From Pseudomonas sp. GM84 (GTDB lineage Bacteria > Pseudomonadota > Gammaproteobacteria > Pseudomonadales > Pseudomonadaceae), in the NCBI RefSeq assembly GCF_000282535.1, contig NZ_AKJC01000328.1, forward strand, positions 1 through 33,718: a DNA stretch of 33,718 bases, written 5' to 3'. Below the pieces are notes generated by a model that worked only from the letters and a program-made list of their open reading frames with translations, ran no database searches and had not been told where the DNA came from. Numbering within the stretch: the stretch's first letter is position 1; each line of letters begins with the position of its first letter. This document shows positions 31,429 through 33,718 of the stretch, one piece after another. A program made the translations under genes and the position numbers.

Positions 31429-32213
31429 CGGCCATGACAGCGCTGAACCTCGCCCCGCTCGCCTGTCAGGGCTTGAGCTTTCAGTTGGCGGGTAACCTTG
31501 TACTGCGCGACATCGACCTGAGCGTAGTGCCAGGCGAAACCCTCGGTATCGTCGGCCCCAACGGCTCCGGCAAGTCGTCGTTGCTCAAGCTGCTGGCCGG
31601 GCTGCGCACCCCGCACAGCGGCAGCGTCGAGCTACTGGGCGAGCCCATCGCACGCCTGCCCCGCCGGCGTATCGCCCAGGCCCTGGCGCTGGTCGAGCAG
31701 CAGGCCGACACCCTCGATGCCATTCGCGTATTCGATGCCGTGGCCCTGGGGCGCACGCCGTGGTTGTCGGCCTTGGCACCGTTTTCCCGCGAGGACCGCG
31801 CCATCGTCGAGCAGGCCTTGGCCGACCTCGATGCCACGCACCTGCGCACACGCCTCTGGGGCTCGCTGTCCGGTGGCGAACGCCAACGCGTGCACATCGC
31901 CCGCGCCCTGGCCCAGCAGCCTCAGGTGTTGCTGCTCGATGAGCCGACCAACCACCTCGATATCCAGCATCAGCTGAGCCTGCTGCACCGCGTCCAGGCA
32001 TTGCCGGTCACCACCCTGGTTGCCCTGCACGATCTCAACCAGGCGCTGACCTGCGACCGCGTGGCTGTGCTCGACCAGGGCCGCCTGGTTGCCCTGGGCA
32101 AGCCGTTGGATGTGCTTACCCCCGAACGCCTGCTGAGCACCTTTGGCGTGCACGGCCACTACCTCACCGACCCCATCGACGGCGCGCGCTTCCTGCGTTT
32201 TCGCGTCCCCTGA
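31425..32213 (+). CDS. BtuD/FecE-type ABC transporter ATP-binding protein
   Basis: A 262-residue ATPase. Walker A is GPNGSGKSS (44-52), the signature LSGGERQ lies at about 148-154 and Walker B is VLLLDEP with the D-loop NHLD following. The switch His is in VALHDLNQAL. It overlaps the permease gene by ATGA (a second ATG nine bases later is possible). No periplasmic binding protein (BtuF/FecB type) is encoded in the window, so it must be supplied elsewhere. Confidence 0.93.
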   Translation: MTAMTALNLAPLACQGLSFQLAGNLVLRDIDLSVVPGETLGIVGPNGSGKSSLLKLLAGLRTPHSGSVELLGEPIARLPRRRIAQALALVEQQADTLDAIRVFDAVALGRTPWLSALAPFSREDRAIVEQALADLDATHLRTRLWGSLSGGERQRVHIARALAQQPQVLLLDEPTNHLDIQHQLSLLHRVQALPVTTLVALHDLNQALTCDRVAVLDQGRLVALGKPLDVLTPERLLSTFGVHGHYLTDPIDGARFLRFRVP

Positions 32214-32230
32214 ACCAGGAAGTTGCCGCC

Positions 32231-33574
32231 ATGCCGTTGCGCTCCACCGCCCTGCTGCTCGCCAGCGCTCTACTGCCCGTTGCCGCGCTGGCCGAATCGG
32301 CGCAATCGCAAAGCCGTGGGCTGGTCGAAGACAGCAACTGGAGCTTGCTCAACCGTACCGTGTACGACCAGCGTGACTACAAGCATGGCGGGCGCAACAG
32401 TGCCGCCCGCAATGCCTACAAGCCGCGCGGCGAGCGCAATGGCCTGGCTGAAGAATGGGCCTACGGTTTGATGGGGACGTTGCAGTCCGGGTTTACCCAA
32501 GGCTTGATAGGCGTGGGCGTCGATGCCCATGCCTACCTGGGCGTGCAGCTCGACAGCGGCGGCGGCCGGGCCGGCAAGGCGCGCCTGCTCGGGGTGGACA
32601 ATGACGGCCACCCGAAGAATGCGTACAGCCGGGGCGGCGCGGCGGTCAAGGTGCGCCTGTCCAACACCGTGCTTTCCTATGGCGAGCAGCGGGTGAAGAC
32701 GCCGGTATTCAGCTCATCCGACAGCCGCCTGCTGCCGGAAACGGCAACCGGGTTGTTCTTCTCCAGCAACGAAATCGACACGCTGAAGCTGGTCGCGGGG
32801 CACTTCAACGAAAGCACCGACCGCAACGCCTCAAGCCATGATCAGGGCTTCGTGGTCAACTACTCCGATGGCCGCCAGGGCAATAGCTTCGACCTGGCCG
32901 GCCTGGTGTGGAACCCCGGCGCCGCATTCACCGGCAGCCTGTATACCTCCCGCTATGAAGACACCTGGAACCAGCACTACCTCGGCAGCACCCTGACCCA
33001 CGCACTGGACGACCGCCGCAGCCTGAGCCTGGACCTGAACCTGTACCGCACCACCGACACGGGCAAGGCCCTGTCCGGACGCATCGACAACACCACCTGG
33101 AGCCTGGTCTCGCGCTACAGCCAGGGGCCGCACAGCGTCAGTCTCGGTTGGCAGCAGGTACACGGCGATACCCCGTTCGACTACGTGACCCGTGGGGCGA
33201 TCTATCTGGCCAACGCGGTGCAGATGTCCGACTTCAACGCACCGAACGAGAAGTCATGGCAGGCGCGCTATGACCTGGACATGGGAGGGTACGGGGTGCC
33301 CGGGTTGAACCTGACGGCGCTGTATGTGCGCGGGTTCGATATCGATGGCAGCCATGTCGACCCCAGTGGCGGCTACGCCTACCTGGGCTATGGCCAGGGC
33401 GGCAAGCACTGGGAGCGGGACCTGGAGGCACGCTATGTGGTGCAGAGCGGCAAGGCCAAGGGCACGGTCTTCTCGCTGCGGCATAACCTGCATCGGGGGA
33501 ACACGGCGCAGGCGGAGCTGGATGGCGACCAGGTCCGCCTGGCCGTCGAGTGGCCGTTGACGGGCGGGTTATGA
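32231..33574 (+). CDS. OprD-family outer-membrane porin
   Basis: A 447-residue porin. The signal peptide is residues 1-21 (ALA-E). The N-terminal constriction-loop region SRGLVEDSNWSLLNRTVYDQRDYKHGGRN and AEEWAYGLMGTLQSGFTQGLIGVGVDAHAYLGVQLDSGG is characteristic of OprD/OprQ-like specific porins, which pass amino acids, peptides or aromatic acids. It begins 17 bases after the ATPase gene, with an AGGAAG ribosome binding site, so it is the third gene of the cobalamin-riboswitch operon. Its substrate is unknown; the context points to a small corrinoid precursor, cobalt complex or linked nutrient. Confidence 0.92.
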   Translation: MPLRSTALLLASALLPVAALAESAQSQSRGLVEDSNWSLLNRTVYDQRDYKHGGRNSAARNAYKPRGERNGLAEEWAYGLMGTLQSGFTQGLIGVGVDAHAYLGVQLDSGGGRAGKARLLGVDNDGHPKNAYSRGGAAVKVRLSNTVLSYGEQRVKTPVFSSSDSRLLPETATGLFFSSNEIDTLKLVAGHFNESTDRNASSHDQGFVVNYSDGRQGNSFDLAGLVWNPGAAFTGSLYTSRYEDTWNQHYLGSTLTHALDDRRSLSLDLNLYRTTDTGKALSGRIDNTTWSLVSRYSQGPHSVSLGWQQVHGDTPFDYVTRGAIYLANAVQMSDFNAPNEKSWQARYDLDMGGYGVPGLNLTALYVRGFDIDGSHVDPSGGYAYLGYGQGGKHWERDLEARYVVQSGKAKGTVFSLRHNLHRGNTAQAELDGDQVRLAVEWPLTGGL

Positions 33575-33584
33575 CGAACCCGCC
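33563..33584 (+). terminator. Hairpin at the end of the porin gene
   Basis: GGCGGGTT (33563-33570), loop ATGACG, AACCCGCC (33577-33584). The eight-pair stem straddles the porin stop codon, without a T run, so it is a weak or Rho-assisted terminator candidate. Confidence 0.4.
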
Positions 33585-33649
33585 ATTGAAAGCACTGGTT
33601 TCCCTGTGGGAGCAACTGTTCTGCTCAACTTCCAAAAGTTGATGCGATT

Positions 33650-33718
33650 CCTGTGGGAGCGGGCTTGTCCCGCGAACACCGGCGAAGCCGGTGCCATGCT
33701 CCGCGCTGCCTGTTTCGC
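33650..33718. repeat. Composite REP element at the window end (partial)
   Basis: CTGTGGGAGCGGGCTTGTCC is followed by the hairpin ACCGGCGAAGCCGGT and a tail. It is the near-exact reverse complement of 21966-22031, and continues past the window edge. A lone CCCTGTGGGAGCAACTG fragment lies at 33602-33618. Confidence 0.85.

Overview
The window looks like a chromosomal segment of a fluorescent Pseudomonas of the P. putida group. The evidence is high-GC coding sequence, pyoverdine genes (pvdA, an MbtH-like protein, a type II thioesterase and a complete fpvGHJK-fpvCDEF set), and many copies of the short inverted repeat (REP) with the GGGCTTGTCCCGCG core typical of that group. No rRNA, tRNA, CRISPR array, integrase or transposase was recognised.

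Layout. 1-1760: a shikimate-dehydrogenase-like enzyme and two small uncharacterised genes. 1940-3296: the D-Ala-D-Ala endopeptidase pbpG, converging on a FlxA-like coiled-coil gene whose end runs into it. 3398-11057: the iron block. It has an iron-starvation sigma-factor promoter, pvdA, a terminator, a Fur-like site, and an eight-gene, almost fully overlapping operon for reductive iron release from ferri-pyoverdine. 11178-16272, all on the minus strand: mbtH-like and thioesterase genes behind a second iron-starvation promoter, followed by a beta-propeller-like gene, a CdtB-like nuclease gene, an isochorismatase-family hydrolase and a DUF1615 lipoprotein. 16349-19337: a small protein of unknown function, a LysR regulator, and a PAAR-toxin/immunity pair (type VI secretion cargo) of low GC. 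19584-26202: pirin, a DUF1330 protein, a ribBA paralogue with a degenerate cyclohydrolase half, and a polyamine-type ABC importer. 26261-33574: two cobalamin-riboswitch units. One controls a TonB-dependent receptor; the other controls a FecCD/BtuC-type permease, its ATPase and an OprD-family porin. A DUF1624 membrane protein lies between them.

How the parts fit. PvdA makes N5-hydroxyornithine for pyoverdine. MbtH and the thioesterase support the peptide synthetases, which are outside the window. The Fpv proteins strip iron from imported ferri-pyoverdine in the periplasm. PvdS-type boxes (TAAAT or TAATT, 16 bases, CGT) precede pvdA and the mbtH-like gene.

The most interesting item is the pair at 12862-15155. 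It is a protein with all the catalytic motifs of cytolethal distending toxin subunit B, fused to an N-terminal domain of about 185 residues that I do not recognise. The gene before it encodes a beta-propeller, lectin-like protein. Neither has a signal peptide and no CdtA/CdtC-type ricin lectin is present. The pair lies 76 bases downstream of the mbtH-thioesterase unit on the same strand with no clear terminator between, so it could be an iron-starvation-induced toxin with an unusual binding subunit. That is inference. The second accessory system is the PAAR-toxin-44/immunity pair. Family assignments come from reading motifs by eye; no database search was run.
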